Positions 1-9,270 of a DNA stretch of 64,000 bases are shown here, in pieces. Source of the stretch: Dickeya poaceiphila (GTDB lineage Bacteria; Pseudomonadota; Gammaproteobacteria; Enterobacterales; Enterobacteriaceae); contig NZ_CP042220.2 in assembly GCF_007858975.2 (NCBI RefSeq), positions 1,240,001-1,304,000 on the forward strand, given 5' to 3'. Each line of letters starts with the position of its first letter. Position 1 is the first letter of the stretch. Made by a program: the position numbers and the translations under genes. The notes beneath the pieces were generated by a model that saw nothing but the letters and a program-made list of their open reading frames with translations, had not been told where the DNA came from and searched no databases.

Positions 1-3000
1 AATAGCGTAATGCAAGGCATCTGGGGGATGTTACTGTGCGCCAGTAGCGGCGCGGACGATGTGCTGTTCGGCTCGCCGGTGTCCGGTCGCTTCGGGCAGA
101 TTGACGGCATCAGCCAGCAGGTTGGGTTGTTCAGCAATACGCTGCCGGTGCGGGTACGGCTGGATGCGTCGCGGGCGTTGCCGCCGCAGTTGGCTGAATT
201 GCAGGCGCAGCAAATCCAGTTGATCGAACATGATGATGTAGGGCTGGGGGAAATCCAGCAACTGGCTGGCACCGGTACGCTGTTCGACACGCTGCTGGTG
301 GTGGAGAATTACCCGGATGGCGATGAACTGAGTCAGCCGGGGCAGGCGCTGCGCTGCGAGGCGGTCAACAATCGCGGCTATACCCACTATCCGCTGACGC
401 TGTTGGTACTGCCCGGCAAGCGGCTGCGATTGTTGATGGAATACCGCGACAGCGTGACGCAGCCGCAGCGGCTGGCACAACGCCTGTTGCTGCTGCTACA
501 ACAACTGGTGGCTGAGCCGGAACGCCCGCTGTCGGCCTGGACGTTGCAGCTGCCGGAAGAACAGGCGTTACTGGAGAAGGTCAACCGCACCGAACAGCCG
601 GTACCGCCGGGGACGTTGCATCAGGCATTGGCGGCGCAGGCGCAACGCACACCGGATCGCATCGCGCTGGTGGATTGGCAGCATCAGTTGACTTACCGTC
701 AGGTTCAACGTCAGACCCGGCTACTGGCTGACCGGTTGATCGACGCTGGGGTGCGCCCCGGCGACATCGTGGCGGTGGCGCTGCCGCGCTCGGTACGCCT
801 GAGCCTGGCGTTGTACGCCATTCTGGAAACCGGTGCCGCCTGGCTACCGCTGGATACCGGCTACCCGGATGAACGGCTGGCGCTGATGGTGGAGGATGCG
901 CAACCTCGCCTGATGATCACCGAAAGCAGTTTGCAATCGCGCTTCGCTGAACTGGCCGATGTGCTGCTGCTGGATACGCTGGCGGATGAACGCCAGTCGC
1001 CACGTCACTCGCCGCCACCGGTCGCGGAACAGCAGGCGGCTTACGTCATTTACACTTCTGGTTCCACCGGTCGCCCGAAAGGGGTGGTGGTCGGCCATCA
1101 GGCTATCGTCAATCGTTTGTGGTGGATGCAACATCAGTACCCGCTAGCGGCGGATGACGTGGTGTTGCAGAAAACGCCGTGCAGCTTCGATGTCTCGGTA
1201 TGGGAGTTCTTCTGGCCGTTGATGGTCGGCGCCCGGCTGGTGATGGCGCCGCCGGATGCACACCGTGATCCGGATGCGCTGGTACAGTTGATCAACGACT
1301 ACGCGGTGACCACCATGCACTTTGTACCGTCGATGCTGGCGGCCTGGGTGAGTGCGCTGGAAACACGCCCGCGTACGGAAATCGGCTGTGGCAGCCTGCG
1401 GCGGGTATTCTGTAGCGGTGAAGCGTTGTCACGTGAGCTGGCGCTGAATTATCAATCGATGATTGCGGCGCCGTTGCATAACCTGTACGGCCCGACCGAA
1501 GCGGCGGTGGATGTCACCTGGCAGCCGGCATCCGGCGAGGCGCTGGAACGCTGTCAGTTGCCGGGCATTCCCATCGGCCTGCCGGTGTGGAACACCCAAC
1601 TGCGTATTCTGGACGGCGCACTGCGGCCAGTGCCGGTCGGTGTACCGGGCGATCTGTATCTGTGCGGTGTTCAACTGGCGCAGGGGTATCTGCGCAGGCC
1701 GGATTTGACCGCCAGCCGTTTTGTGGCGGACCCGTTTGCCCACGGCGAGCGGATGTACCGCACCGGCGATATCGCACGTTGGCTGGAAGATGGCATGGTA
1801 GACTACCTGGGGCGCAGCGATGACCAGTTGAAAATCCGTGGTCAGCGCATCGAACTGGGGGAAATTGAGCAGGTACTGCTGGCGCAGCCCGGCGTGGCGC
1901 AGGCGGTGGTTGGTGCACGTGAGCTGGGCGGGAAACCGACTCGTCTGCGCGGTGCCGATGCCCGGCAACTGGTGGCGTGGCTGGTGCCGCAGGCCGGTAT
2001 CTCGCTGGATGTTGACCAGTTACAACAGGCGCTGTCCCAGCAACTGCCGGCCCATATGGTGCCGGTGAGTTATGTGCTGATGGCGTCATTCCCGCTCAGC
2101 GCTAACGGCAAGCTGGATCGCAAAGCGCTGCCAGCGCCTGCCGGGCAGCAGGCTGCCGGACGCGCACCGCAAACTGACGGCGAACGGGTGATCGCCGCAT
2201 TGTTCGCTGAATTGCTGGCGTGCGAGACAGTGTCGGCAGATGACGATTTCTTCGCGCTGGGCGGCCATTCGTTGCTGGCCATGCGGCTGGCTGCCGAGAT
2301 TCGCCGACAACTGCAACGGTCGCTGACGGTGGGGCAGATTATGGCGGCGCGTAGCGTAGCCAGCATTGCCGCGCTAGTGGAGGGCAATGCTGACAGCAAC
2401 CACCCGGATGGCAATGGCGAAACGCTGCCGTTGCGTCCCGGTCGTGGATCGGTATTGTTCTGTCTGCATCCGGCGTCGGGATTTGCCTGGCAGTATGCAG
2501 GGTTGTTGCGGTATCTGGATGGAGATTACCCGATTGTCGGGTTGCAATCACCACGGCCAGACGGGGTGATTGCCCGCTGCGAATCGGTGGACGAGATGTG
2601 TGATCGCCATCTGGCGACCATCCGGCGTATTCAGCCGCAGGGGCCGTATTTCCTGCTGGGTTATTCGCTCGGCGGTACGCTGGCACACGGCATCGCGGCG
2701 CGGTTACGGCAGACAGGTGAAACGGTGTCGTTCCTCGGCTTGCTGGATACGTATCCGCCGGAAGGACAGGACTGGACCGCGCCGGATGAAGCCGATGCCC
2801 GCGAGGAAGTGGAACGCGAACAGGCCGGGTTTATGGCCGACACGCAGGCGGAGGACGACCTGCAACTGCGGGTGGAACGGGAGGCGATGTTTGGCAATAT
2901 CGTCGCCAACTATCAGGATGCGGTACGGCTGTTGTCATCGGCCCGCTCACACCGTTACGACGGTGAAGCCACGCTGTTTGTGGCGACCCGCACCTTGCCG

Positions 3001-3144
3001 GTTGATATGGATGTTGACGCCACCTGGGCGCCGTATGTCGGCACACTGACGCAGTATCCCCAGCCTTGCGAGCACGCTGACATTCTGTCGCCGGAATCGC
3101 TGGAAAACCTGGGGCCATTGCTGAATAAGCTGCTACATCGATGA
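1..3144 (+). CDS. entF: EntF/CbsF-type NRPS, serine-activating module with thioesterase (5' end outside window)
   Basis: The reading frame is open from base 1, so the start lies outside the window and only the end of a condensation domain is present (to about residue 190). An adenylation domain follows, with YTSGSTGRPKG near 345, a GPTE core, YRTGD and NGKLDRKALP. A carrier domain has GGHSLLAM, and the C-terminal thioesterase has GYSLGG. The pocket residues I read off by alignment with EntF are D-V-W-H-F-S-L-V-D-K, the serine code. The similarity to E. coli EntF is strong throughout. The enzyme would add L-Ser to a 2,3-dihydroxybenzoyl chain and release or cyclise it. In Dickeya the equivalent enzyme is CbsF (chrysobactin), which has an extra Lys module; the missing 5' part would decide between them. 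The downstream fep-like genes agree with siderophore synthesis. Confidence 0.93.
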   Translation, partial: NSVMQGIWGMLLCASSGADDVLFGSPVSGRFGQIDGISQQVGLFSNTLPVRVRLDASRALPPQLAELQAQQIQLIEHDDVGLGEIQQLAGTGTLFDTLLVVENYPDGDELSQPGQALRCEAVNNRGYTHYPLTLLVLPGKRLRLLMEYRDSVTQPQRLAQRLLLLLQQLVAEPERPLSAWTLQLPEEQALLEKVNRTEQPVPPGTLHQALAAQAQRTPDRIALVDWQHQLTYRQVQRQTRLLADRLIDAGVRPGDIVAVALPRSVRLSLALYAILETGAAWLPLDTGYPDERLALMVEDAQPRLMITESSLQSRFAELADVLLLDTLADERQSPRHSPPPVAEQQAAYVIYTSGSTGRPKGVVVGHQAIVNRLWWMQHQYPLAADDVVLQKTPCSFDVSVWEFFWPLMVGARLVMAPPDAHRDPDALVQLINDYAVTTMHFVPSMLAAWVSALETRPRTEIGCGSLRRVFCSGEALSRELALNYQSMIAAPLHNLYGPTEAAVDVTWQPASGEALERCQLPGIPIGLPVWNTQLRILDGALRPVPVGVPGDLYLCGVQLAQGYLRRPDLTASRFVADPFAHGERMYRTGDIARWLEDGMVDYLGRSDDQLKIRGQRIELGEIEQVLLAQPGVAQAVVGARELGGKPTRLRGADARQLVAWLVPQAGISLDVDQLQQALSQQLPAHMVPVSYVLMASFPLSANGKLDRKALPAPAGQQAAGRAPQTDGERVIAALFAELLACETVSADDDFFALGGHSLLAMRLAAEIRRQLQRSLTVGQIMAARSVASIAALVEGNADSNHPDGNGETLPLRPGRGSVLFCLHPASGFAWQYAGLLRYLDGDYPIVGLQSPRPDGVIARCESVDEMCDRHLATIRRIQPQGPYFLLGYSLGGTLAHGIAARLRQTGETVSFLGLLDTYPPEGQDWTAPDEADAREEVEREQAGFMADTQAEDDLQLRVEREAMFGNIVANYQDAVRLLSSARSHRYDGEATLFVATRTLPVDMDVDATWAPYVGTLTQYPQPCEHADILSPESLENLGPLLNKLLHR

Positions 3145-3507
3145 GTGGGAACATGGCCGACAGCAGTCGGCCATGGAGGCTGTAGACAACCATCTTAATC
3201 GTCAGCAATGGGTCTTTCTGGCGTCAAAAACTGTGCCGAGGTGTTCGTCTTCGCCGGGTGAGCCGCATGGACGCGGCGAAAGCCCGTGCCGTGCCTGGAG
3301 CACGTCACGGGCGGCCCGAACAGCGAAGGCGAACGCTGAGGGGACCGCGCCAGCGGCATAGTTTAGCCACCAGCCAGAGGTCAAGGAGAGGCGGCGTTTG
3401 AGCCTCTCCTTGTCGTGCGTGCGATGATGTCGCAAAGGGATAACGGATGTCATCAAGCACGAAACCTCTCGCAACTCCAACATAAATCACCAATAACAAA
3501 ACAACAG
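3145..3507. other. gene-free, GC-rich, hairpin-rich intergenic region
   Basis: No credible gene. Three inverted repeats stand in series: 3152-3175 (9-bp perfect stem, 6-nt loop), 3283-3311 (11 pairs with one mismatch) and 3383-3411 (10-bp perfect stem). None is followed by a T-run on the plus strand. The first could end NRPS transcription only weakly. The region could be a species-specific repeat or a structured 3' UTR; open frames here have no domain I recognise. Confidence 0.5.
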
Positions 3508-3525
3508 CGCTGTTTGTCAACAGCG
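3508..3525 (-). terminator. terminator of the fepDGC-like operon
   Basis: On the minus strand, directly after the TGA of the ATPase gene, a 7-bp stem (CGCTGTT/AACAGCG, loop GACA) is followed by CTGTTGTTTTGTTATT, a U-rich tail. Confidence 0.55.
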
Positions 3526-4323
3526 TCAAGGGGCTGGGTGATGGCGGCCACAGGGGACGATAAGGGGCGTGTGGGAAACCGGATCGTCGATGATGACGCA
3601 GGCCATGCCAAATACCTCCTGCACCAGTTCGGCGGTGATGATATCGGCGGGGGCACCCTGAGCCATTACGCTGCCTGCGCGCATCACGATCAGGTGATCG
3701 GCGTAGCGGCAGGCTTGATTGAGGTCATGCAGCACCGCCACCAGCGTGCGGTCGTGTTGCTGATTCAGTTCGCGGAACAAATCGAGCAAATCAATCTGAT
3801 GGGCGATATCCAGCCAGGTGGTGGGTTCGTCCAGCAATAACAGCGGTGTTTGCTGCGCCAGCACCATCGCAATCCACACCCGCTGGCGCTGACCGCCGGA
3901 AAGCTCGTCCACGCTGCGTTCCGCCAGTTCGCTGACGTTGGTCGCCTCCATCGCCTGTTCTACCGCCGTCTGGTCCGCTTCGCTCCACTGACGCAACAGC
4001 GTCTGATGCGGATAGCGCCCACGTGCGACTAAATCCATCACGGTGATGTTGTCCGGTACGATAGCGTGCTGCGGCAACAGGCCCAGTTGCCGGGCCAATG
4101 TTTTAGTAGGAATACGGTGGATGCTGGTGCCGTCCAGCAAGACATCGCCTGCCATGGGTTTGAGCAGACGGCACAGCGCACGCAGCAGGGTGGATTTACC
4201 ACAGGCGTTAGGGCCAATGATGACGCTGAATTTTCCAGCCGGTATCGCCACGCTCAAATTTCGGGCAATGATTTTGTTGTCGTAGCCCAGCGTTAACTGC
4301 TTGGCATGTAAAAGCTGTGTCAT
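3526..4323 (-). CDS. fepC: FepC-like ferric siderophore ABC transporter ATPase
   Basis: Cytoplasmic ATP-hydrolysing subunit of a ferric-catecholate importer. It shows Walker A GPNACGKST, the signature LSGGQRQRVWIAM, Walker B LLLLDEPT and the switch His in AVLHDLN, typical of the FecE/FepC group. I chose the ATG at 4323 (265 aa; MTQLLHAKQ) over an upstream GTG at 4332, because a GAG Shine-Dalgarno core lies about 9 nt before it. It is the last gene of a minus-strand operon with the two permease genes (36-bp gap) and is probably under Fur control from the divergent promoter near 6.48 kb. Family and role are secure; the exact siderophore (enterobactin or chrysobactin) is inferred from the adjacent NRPS. 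Confidence 0.93.
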   Translation of the reverse strand: MTQLLHAKQLTLGYDNKIIARNLSVAIPAGKFSVIIGPNACGKSTLLRALCRLLKPMAGDVLLDGTSIHRIPTKTLARQLGLLPQHAIVPDNITVMDLVARGRYPHQTLLRQWSEADQTAVEQAMEATNVSELAERSVDELSGGQRQRVWIAMVLAQQTPLLLLDEPTTWLDIAHQIDLLDLFRELNQQHDRTLVAVLHDLNQACRYADHLIVMRAGSVMAQGAPADIITAELVQEVFGMACVIIDDPVSHTPLIVPCGRHHPAP

Positions 4324-4359
4324 CAGAATCACTCTTTACAGACAAATTAACAGTGCTGA

Positions 4360-5394
4360 TTACCGACGCGATTCACGAATCAGCAGCCAGATTAGATACA
4401 ACCCGCCGATACTGATCGTTACCGAGCCGACCGGTAACTGTCGGCCAGTAAACAGATGCTGGGCGACAATATCGGCGGCCAGCAACAGCAGCCCTCCCAC
4501 CAGCGCCGCAGCGCATAACGGCATGGTGCTGGCGCGGGTCAGACGGCGTGCTATCTGCGGCGCGGCCAGTGCGATAAAGGAAATCGGCCCGGCACTGGCG
4601 GTCACTACCGCAATCAGCACGATGCCGCACAGCATCAGCCACAATCGACTGGTTTCCGCGTTAACGCCCAGCGCTCTGGCGCTGTCGTCGCCCATTTCCA
4701 GCAGTTGCAATCGCCGGATCAGCAGCAACGCTGCCAGCAGTGTCAGTGGAATCAACAACAGCGCTGGTGTTGCTTTGGCCCAGGTCATACCGTTCAGCGA
4801 GCCTGCGCCCCACAGCGCGGCGGTCATCACCGTTTCCAGCGCGCCGGTGATCATTAGCCAGGTGTTGAACGCCGACAGTACCGCACTGACCGCGATACCG
4901 ACGATGATCAGCCGAAAGCCGCTGATTCCCCGTCGCCACGCCAGCAGGTAGACCAGTAGCGCGGTTGCCAGACCGCCGAGCACTGCGCCGCCTGCAATCT
5001 GGTAGTAGCTGCCGTGCAGCACAATGATCGTGACCAGCGCGCCGGTATAAGCGCCGGTATTGAAACCAACCACGTCCGGGCTGCCCAGCGGGTTGCGGGT
5101 CAGTGACTGGAAAATCGCACCGCTGACGCCAAGCCCGGCACCGAGTAGTAACGCCACCACCGCCCGTGGGGCGCGCCATTGGGTTACCACGGTAACGGTG
5201 CTGGCGTCGCCGTGGCCGGCCAGCGCCTGCCATACCGTGAGCGCCGACAGCGGCAGGGTGCCGAGGCTGACCGCCAGCGTCAGCAGTACAGCGCTGCCCA
5301 GCAGCAGCGACAGGTTGATCCACAGCGCACGCAACGGCAACTGGCCGCTCATCAAGCCGCCGGGCGCGCGCAGGAACAGGGTTCGGGTAGACAT
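4360..5394 (-). CDS. fepG: FepG-like iron-siderophore ABC permease
   Basis: FecCD-family permease of 344 aa with the usual alternation of hydrophobic segments (about ten predicted). The family landmarks RAPRAVVALLLGAGLGVSG and LTRNPLGSPDVVGFNTGA lie in the first third. Paired with the FepD-like subunit it would form the inner-membrane channel for ferric catecholate. It starts 10 bp after the fepD-like stop and is followed by the ATPase gene, so the three are co-transcribed. The position between fepD and fepC matches the E. coli fepDGC order. Confidence 0.92.
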   Translation of the reverse strand: MSTRTLFLRAPGGLMSGQLPLRALWINLSLLLGSAVLLTLAVSLGTLPLSALTVWQALAGHGDASTVTVVTQWRAPRAVVALLLGAGLGVSGAIFQSLTRNPLGSPDVVGFNTGAYTGALVTIIVLHGSYYQIAGGAVLGGLATALLVYLLAWRRGISGFRLIIVGIAVSAVLSAFNTWLMITGALETVMTAALWGAGSLNGMTWAKATPALLLIPLTLLAALLLIRRLQLLEMGDDSARALGVNAETSRLWLMLCGIVLIAVVTASAGPISFIALAAPQIARRLTRASTMPLCAAALVGGLLLLAADIVAQHLFTGRQLPVGSVTISIGGLYLIWLLIRESRR

Positions 5395-5404
5395 AGCGTG
5401 TTTC

Positions 5405-6451
5405 CTAAGATTTGCGCTGGCGCACCAGCCAGATCAGAACCGGCGCGCCGATAAAGGCGGTGACGATGGAAACCCGCAGTTCACCCGGCACCAGCAGACG
5501 ACCAATAATATCGGCGCAGAGCAGCAGTATCGGTGCGAACAGCAGCGAATAGATCAGAATCCAGCGTTGATCGGGACCGGCCCACCCGCGTGCGATGTGG
5601 GGAATCATCAGACCGACGAACCCAATCGGGCCAGCCAAAGCGGTGGCGGAACCACACAACAGCATTACCGACAGCATCGCCATCATGCGGATCAACGCAA
5701 CATGGGTGCCGAGCGCGGTGGCGAGATCTTCCCCCATGCTGAGCGTATTCAGCGAACGGGCGGAAAGAAAAGCCAGTGCGCAGCCCAGCAGCACGGTGGG
5801 CGTCACCCAGGCAACGTTGCTCAGCGAGCGGATATCCAGCGTACCGGCTTCCCATAAGCGCAACTGATCAAACGCCTGCGGGTTGAGCAGCGACAGTGAC
5901 GAGGTAAAGCCCGACAACACCGCACTCAGTGCTACGCCAGCCAGCGTCAGGCGTATCGGGTTGACCCGCCCACCACTCAGTGTGCCGATGATCCACACCA
6001 TCAGGCTGGCTGCCAGTACGCCGAGCCAGGCGAAACCCAGCCACGAGGCTATGCCGGTAATGCCGAAGACGCTGATGCCGAGCACGATGGCGAAGCTGGC
6101 ACCGGCATTGACGCCGAGAATACCGGGGTCAGCCAGCGGATTGCGGGTCAGCGCCTGCATCACCGCGCCGGCGGCACCCAACGCCATTCCCACCAGAATG
6201 CCCGCCAGAGTACGCGGCAGACGAGCCTGTAAAACGATGATGCTATCCGGGCCTTGCAGAGTGCCGACCAGACTATGCCAGACGACTTCCGGTGCGATAG
6301 CGTGCGCGCCCAGCATCAGGCTGGCGAGACAGATCAAGGCAAGCAGTAGCAGGCAGGGAATAACACCGGCGATACGTCGGCCTGTTAACGATAGCCGCAC
6401 GCGCGGCAAGCCGGCAGGTATGCTTGCCTGACCGGGAAGATGTGGACGCAT
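5405..6451 (-). CDS. fepD: FepD-like iron-siderophore ABC permease
   Basis: FecCD-family inner-membrane permease closely resembling E. coli FepD, with RLPRTLAGILVGMALG, LTRNPLADPGILGVNAG and a C-terminal GELRVSIVTAFIGAPVLIWLV. I prefer the ATG at 6451 (MRPHLPGQ, 348 aa). An upstream ATG at 6481 lies inside the Fur-like box, where transcription would be expected to start at or after the codon. Neither start has a clear Shine-Dalgarno sequence, so the N-terminus stays open. It is the first gene of the fepDGC-like operon. Confidence 0.9.
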   Translation of the reverse strand: MRPHLPGQASIPAGLPRVRLSLTGRRIAGVIPCLLLLALICLASLMLGAHAIAPEVVWHSLVGTLQGPDSIIVLQARLPRTLAGILVGMALGAAGAVMQALTRNPLADPGILGVNAGASFAIVLGISVFGITGIASWLGFAWLGVLAASLMVWIIGTLSGGRVNPIRLTLAGVALSAVLSGFTSSLSLLNPQAFDQLRLWEAGTLDIRSLSNVAWVTPTVLLGCALAFLSARSLNTLSMGEDLATALGTHVALIRMMAMLSVMLLCGSATALAGPIGFVGLMIPHIARGWAGPDQRWILIYSLLFAPILLLCADIIGRLLVPGELRVSIVTAFIGAPVLIWLVRQRKS

Positions 6452-6477
6452 TGATAAGAATGGCTTTATTAAAAAAT

Positions 6478-6503
6478 GCATATGATTATTATTATCATTA
6501 ATA
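6478..6503. promoter_or_regulatory. Fur box between divergent fepD-like and entS-like genes
   Basis: GATAATAATAATCATATGC on the minus strand matches the 19-bp Fur consensus GATAATGATAATCATTATC at 15 positions. A shifted plus-strand register (GATTATTATTATCATTAAT) matches at 14. Overlapping Fur hexamer arrays between divergent iron-transport genes are the known arrangement in enterobacteria. Binding itself is inferred. Confidence 0.75.
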
Positions 6504-6681
6504 TTGTGGCATGACTAGGGTAACATACGGGTTTCGGCAAAGACATTGACCTGAAGCCGGGTTAGCGCCATTTTACTGCGCCGCGCCTTGCCCGATGTGG
6601 GATTCTGGCAGTCCGCGAATGGTAGCGGCACTGTGCGACCCATACCGCATTTTCATTAAGAACAGGAATTCAACCAACCTC

Positions 6682-7962
6682 ATGGCTAAATCTTCTTTTT
6701 TTCTTGATTTCAGTTTGCTCAAGCAGAATGCGCATTTTCGCGCCATTTTTGTGGCCCGCATGTTATCGGTGTTTGCGCTCGGTATGTTGACCGTCGGCGT
6801 GCCGGTGCAGATTCAGGCAATGACCGGTTCTACGTTGCAGGTCGGGATGGCGGTGGCGCTGGATGGCATCGGCATGTTTATCGGGCTGATGTTGGGCGGG
6901 GTACTGGCGGACCGCTTTGATCGTCGCAAACTGATTTTATTTGCCCGTGGCACCTGTGGACTAGGTTTCGTGGCGCTGAGTCTGAATGCATTTTCCGGCT
7001 CGCCGTCATTGCTGGCGCTCTACGTGCTGGCTGCCTGGGACGGCTTTTTCGGCGCACTTGGGATGACCGCCCTGATGGCAGTCATCCCATTGCTGGTCGG
7101 GCGTGAAAACTTACCTGCTGCCGGGGCGCTGACCATGCTGACGGTGCGGCTGGGAGCCATTTTATCGCCGGCGCTGGGCGGCGTGATTATTGTCGCGGGT
7201 GGGGTGGGCTGGAACTTTGCCGTTGCTGCTGCCGGAACGCTGGCGACCTTGATCCCGCTGGTGCGGCTACCGGCAATGAAGCCCGCGTCGAGCGAGCCGG
7301 AGCACCCTTTGCAGGCGCTAGCTGGCGGGGTGCGTTTCGTTTGTACGCATCCGGTGGTGGGATGCGTGGTGCTGCTGGGTATGCTGGTCAGCATAGTCGG
7401 GGCAATGCGGGTTCTGTTCCCGGCTCTGGCGGGTGATGCTTATCATGCCGGGCCGTCGGCGGTGGGGTTGATGTATTCTGCGGTGCCGCTGGGCGCGATG
7501 TTGGGCGCGTTTACCAGCGGTTGGGTATCGGGCGTGCAGCGACCAGGATACATCCTGCTGGGGTGCGCGACAGGTGCGTTTCTGGCTGTGGGGTCGCTGG
7601 GGCTGTTCAGCCATTTATTGCCTGCGCTGCTGGCGTTGGTCTGTTATGGCTATTTCAACGCCATCACGTCCTTATTACAGTTCACCCTGATCCAGAGCCA
7701 TACGCCGGATCATCTGCTGGGACGAGTCAATAGTCTGGGAACGGCGCAGGATGTCACTGGTGATTCAGTCGGGGCACTGATTCTGGGCATTATGGGCAAG
7801 CTGCTGGCGCCTGCGACCAGTATTCTGGCTTTTGGTACGGCAGCAGCATTGCTGGGTAGCGTGATGGCGTTGCTGGTGCGTCCGCTGCGTCAGTGCCGTT
7901 TTGGCGAACCGGCAGCCGCGCCGGAAGAAGAGCAGACCAGCGACGTAGTGCACGAAGGGTAA
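6682..7962 (+). CDS. entS: EntS-like MFS siderophore exporter
   Basis: Major facilitator protein of 426 aa that would export the newly made catecholate siderophore across the inner membrane. It has the conserved N-terminal block VGVPVQIQAMTGST and the MFS loop motif GGVLADRFDRRKL. I chose the ATG at 6682 (MAKSSFFLDFSLL) because the N-terminus then aligns with E. coli EntS; an earlier frame-open ATG at 6595 would add 29 residues unlike the family. It is divergent from fepD across the Fur box and convergent with the fepB-like gene, as in E. coli. In Dickeya the equivalent has been described as a P43-like exporter, but I rest the call on EntS similarity. Confidence 0.9.
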   Translation: MAKSSFFLDFSLLKQNAHFRAIFVARMLSVFALGMLTVGVPVQIQAMTGSTLQVGMAVALDGIGMFIGLMLGGVLADRFDRRKLILFARGTCGLGFVALSLNAFSGSPSLLALYVLAAWDGFFGALGMTALMAVIPLLVGRENLPAAGALTMLTVRLGAILSPALGGVIIVAGGVGWNFAVAAAGTLATLIPLVRLPAMKPASSEPEHPLQALAGGVRFVCTHPVVGCVVLLGMLVSIVGAMRVLFPALAGDAYHAGPSAVGLMYSAVPLGAMLGAFTSGWVSGVQRPGYILLGCATGAFLAVGSLGLFSHLLPALLALVCYGYFNAITSLLQFTLIQSHTPDHLLGRVNSLGTAQDVTGDSVGALILGIMGKLLAPATSILAFGTAAALLGSVMALLVRPLRQCRFGEPAAAPEEEQTSDVVHEG

Positions 7963-7982
7963 ACGCCGCTGGAGAAGGCGCT

Positions 7983-8007
7983 CCGTCAGCCAGACGCTGG
8001 CTGACGG
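7983..8007. terminator. bidirectional hairpin between entS-like and fepB-like genes
   Basis: A perfect 10-bp stem (CCGTCAGCCA/TGGCTGACGG, 5-nt loop) lies between two convergent genes and overlaps the fepB-like stop codon. A further GCGCT/AGCGC pairing encloses it. No T-run, so termination efficiency is uncertain. Confidence 0.45.
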
Positions 8008-8999
8008 AAGCGCTGTTCGATTTTGGTCAGCATGTTGCTGGCACTGTAGTAATCGAGCCTGAAGGTATCCGGACCCATCGCCCAGATGCGGTGTTGCATG
8101 ACCGGTTCCAGGTGACTGAGGAATGGGTTGGCGATGACTCGCTTAACGGTATCGTCGTCATTGGCGAACAGCAGCAATGACTGGCCGTTAAGGCTACTGG
8201 CCATATTTTCGCCGGAAATCTGCACGATATCCTGCCGTTTTCCCATCCGGGTTTCGGTCGGCAGATTATCCGGCAGCGACGCCAACTGGAAGCCCAGCTC
8301 TGAGAGCAATTGCCCTTGTGCGGACGAGCGGGTCCACAGATTGACCCCGCGGCCATCTTCGTAATACACCAGCGCCGATACCGGTTGTGGCGGCAACTGA
8401 ATCGTCTGCTTCACCTTCTGCACTCGTTGTTCGAAACGTTCAATCACCTGCCGGGCCTCGGTTTCGTGACCAACAGCTTCACCCAGATAGTCCGCCAGCT
8501 GCTGCCAGCTTTTATCACCGTAATCCACCACCAGCGTCGGCGCGATGACGGAAAGCTGTTCATACAGTTTCAGTGCGGAGTCGCCGCCGGTCGCGGCAAT
8601 GATGATCATATCCGGCGCGGCGGTGGCAATGGCTTCCGCATTGGGTTCGGTAATGTAGAGCGGTTTGACGCCGCGCGCTTTCGCTTCTGCGCTCCACTGA
8701 CGAAAGAATCCCTGTTCGTCGGCCACGATGGTATTGGGGCTGGTAGCGCCGGAGCCGACCAGCGGTGCGTTAATCGCCAGCAGGGTACCGCTGATGGTCA
8801 CGCTGGTAGAAACGATGCGCTGTGGTGGGCGAGTGAGCGTGACCGGTCCTTTTGGCGTTGCTATCGTGCGCGGCCAGCCCGTTGAAGAAGAAGCCAACGT
8901 AGGCTGGGGGGGCGCCGTTGAGGCGACGTTATCGCAGCCAGCGAGCAGCAGCATCGCCAGCGAACCTGCTATCCACCGCAAACCTAACACCCACCGCAT
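7986..8999 (-). CDS. fepB: FepB-like siderophore-binding lipoprotein
   Basis: Periplasmic binding protein (Fe/B12 type, TroA-like fold) delivering ferric siderophore to the FepDG-type channel. I chose the ATG at 8999 (MRWVLGLRWIAGS, 337 aa), which has AAGAAG about 8 nt upstream and gives a lipoprotein signal ending LLLAGC; E. coli FepB by contrast is soluble. Family signs are the opening RIVSTSVTISGTLLAI, the central PDMIIIAATGGDSALKLYEQL and the lobe-linking helix after it. It is convergent with the entS-like gene. In E. coli the divergent neighbour would be entC; here it is not. Confidence 0.88.
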   Translation of the reverse strand: MRWVLGLRWIAGSLAMLLLAGCDNVASTAPPQPTLASSSTGWPRTIATPKGPVTLTRPPQRIVSTSVTISGTLLAINAPLVGSGATSPNTIVADEQGFFRQWSAEAKARGVKPLYITEPNAEAIATAAPDMIIIAATGGDSALKLYEQLSVIAPTLVVDYGDKSWQQLADYLGEAVGHETEARQVIERFEQRVQKVKQTIQLPPQPVSALVYYEDGRGVNLWTRSSAQGQLLSELGFQLASLPDNLPTETRMGKRQDIVQISGENMASSLNGQSLLLFANDDDTVKRVIANPFLSHLEPVMQHRIWAMGPDTFRLDYYSASNMLTKIEQRFRQPASG

Positions 9000-9100
9000 A
9001 CCACAGTTCTTCTTATTCCCTGAGAGCACGCCCGTTGCGTGCCTGCCTGATCCCATCATTCGATTACCTGTCGAGCATGAAAACGTGCTGCAAGGTTATC

Positions 9101-9119
9101 GATAATGCGTCTCATAAAC
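9101..9119. promoter_or_regulatory. possible Fur box upstream of fepB-like gene
   Basis: GATAATGCGTCTCATAAAC agrees with the 19-bp Fur consensus at 13 positions and lies about 100 bp upstream of the fepB-like start. This is plausible for iron control but weak. Confidence 0.35.
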
Positions 9120-9225
9120 AACATGGTCCGTTAAATCATCAATGATATTACGGTTAATGCGGTGAGATTATCGGTCAACCTGGGCAGGGAGTACCCATCC
9201 TGGCGCGACTTTTGCGGATAAACAG

Positions 9226-9244
9226 CGGGGCAGATGATGCCCCG
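9226..9244. terminator. hairpin downstream of acid phosphatase gene
   Basis: A 7-bp stem CGGGGCA/TGCCCCG with loop GATGA. On the minus strand it follows the phosphatase stop by about 25 bp and is trailed by CTGTTTATCC; on the plus strand it is trailed by TTGTTCTTGTT. Confidence 0.5.
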
Positions 9245-9270
9245 TTGTTCTTGTTGGCCGACGACGATGA

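Noticed and set aside
3202..3483. Minus-strand frame of 93 codons between the NRPS and fepC-like genes
   Set aside because: Basic, low-information protein spanning hairpins; no ribosome site seen. More likely a structured non-coding or repeat region.
5060..5857. Plus-strand open frame within the fepG/fepD region
   Set aside because: Antisense to two clear permease genes; no ribosome site or domain.
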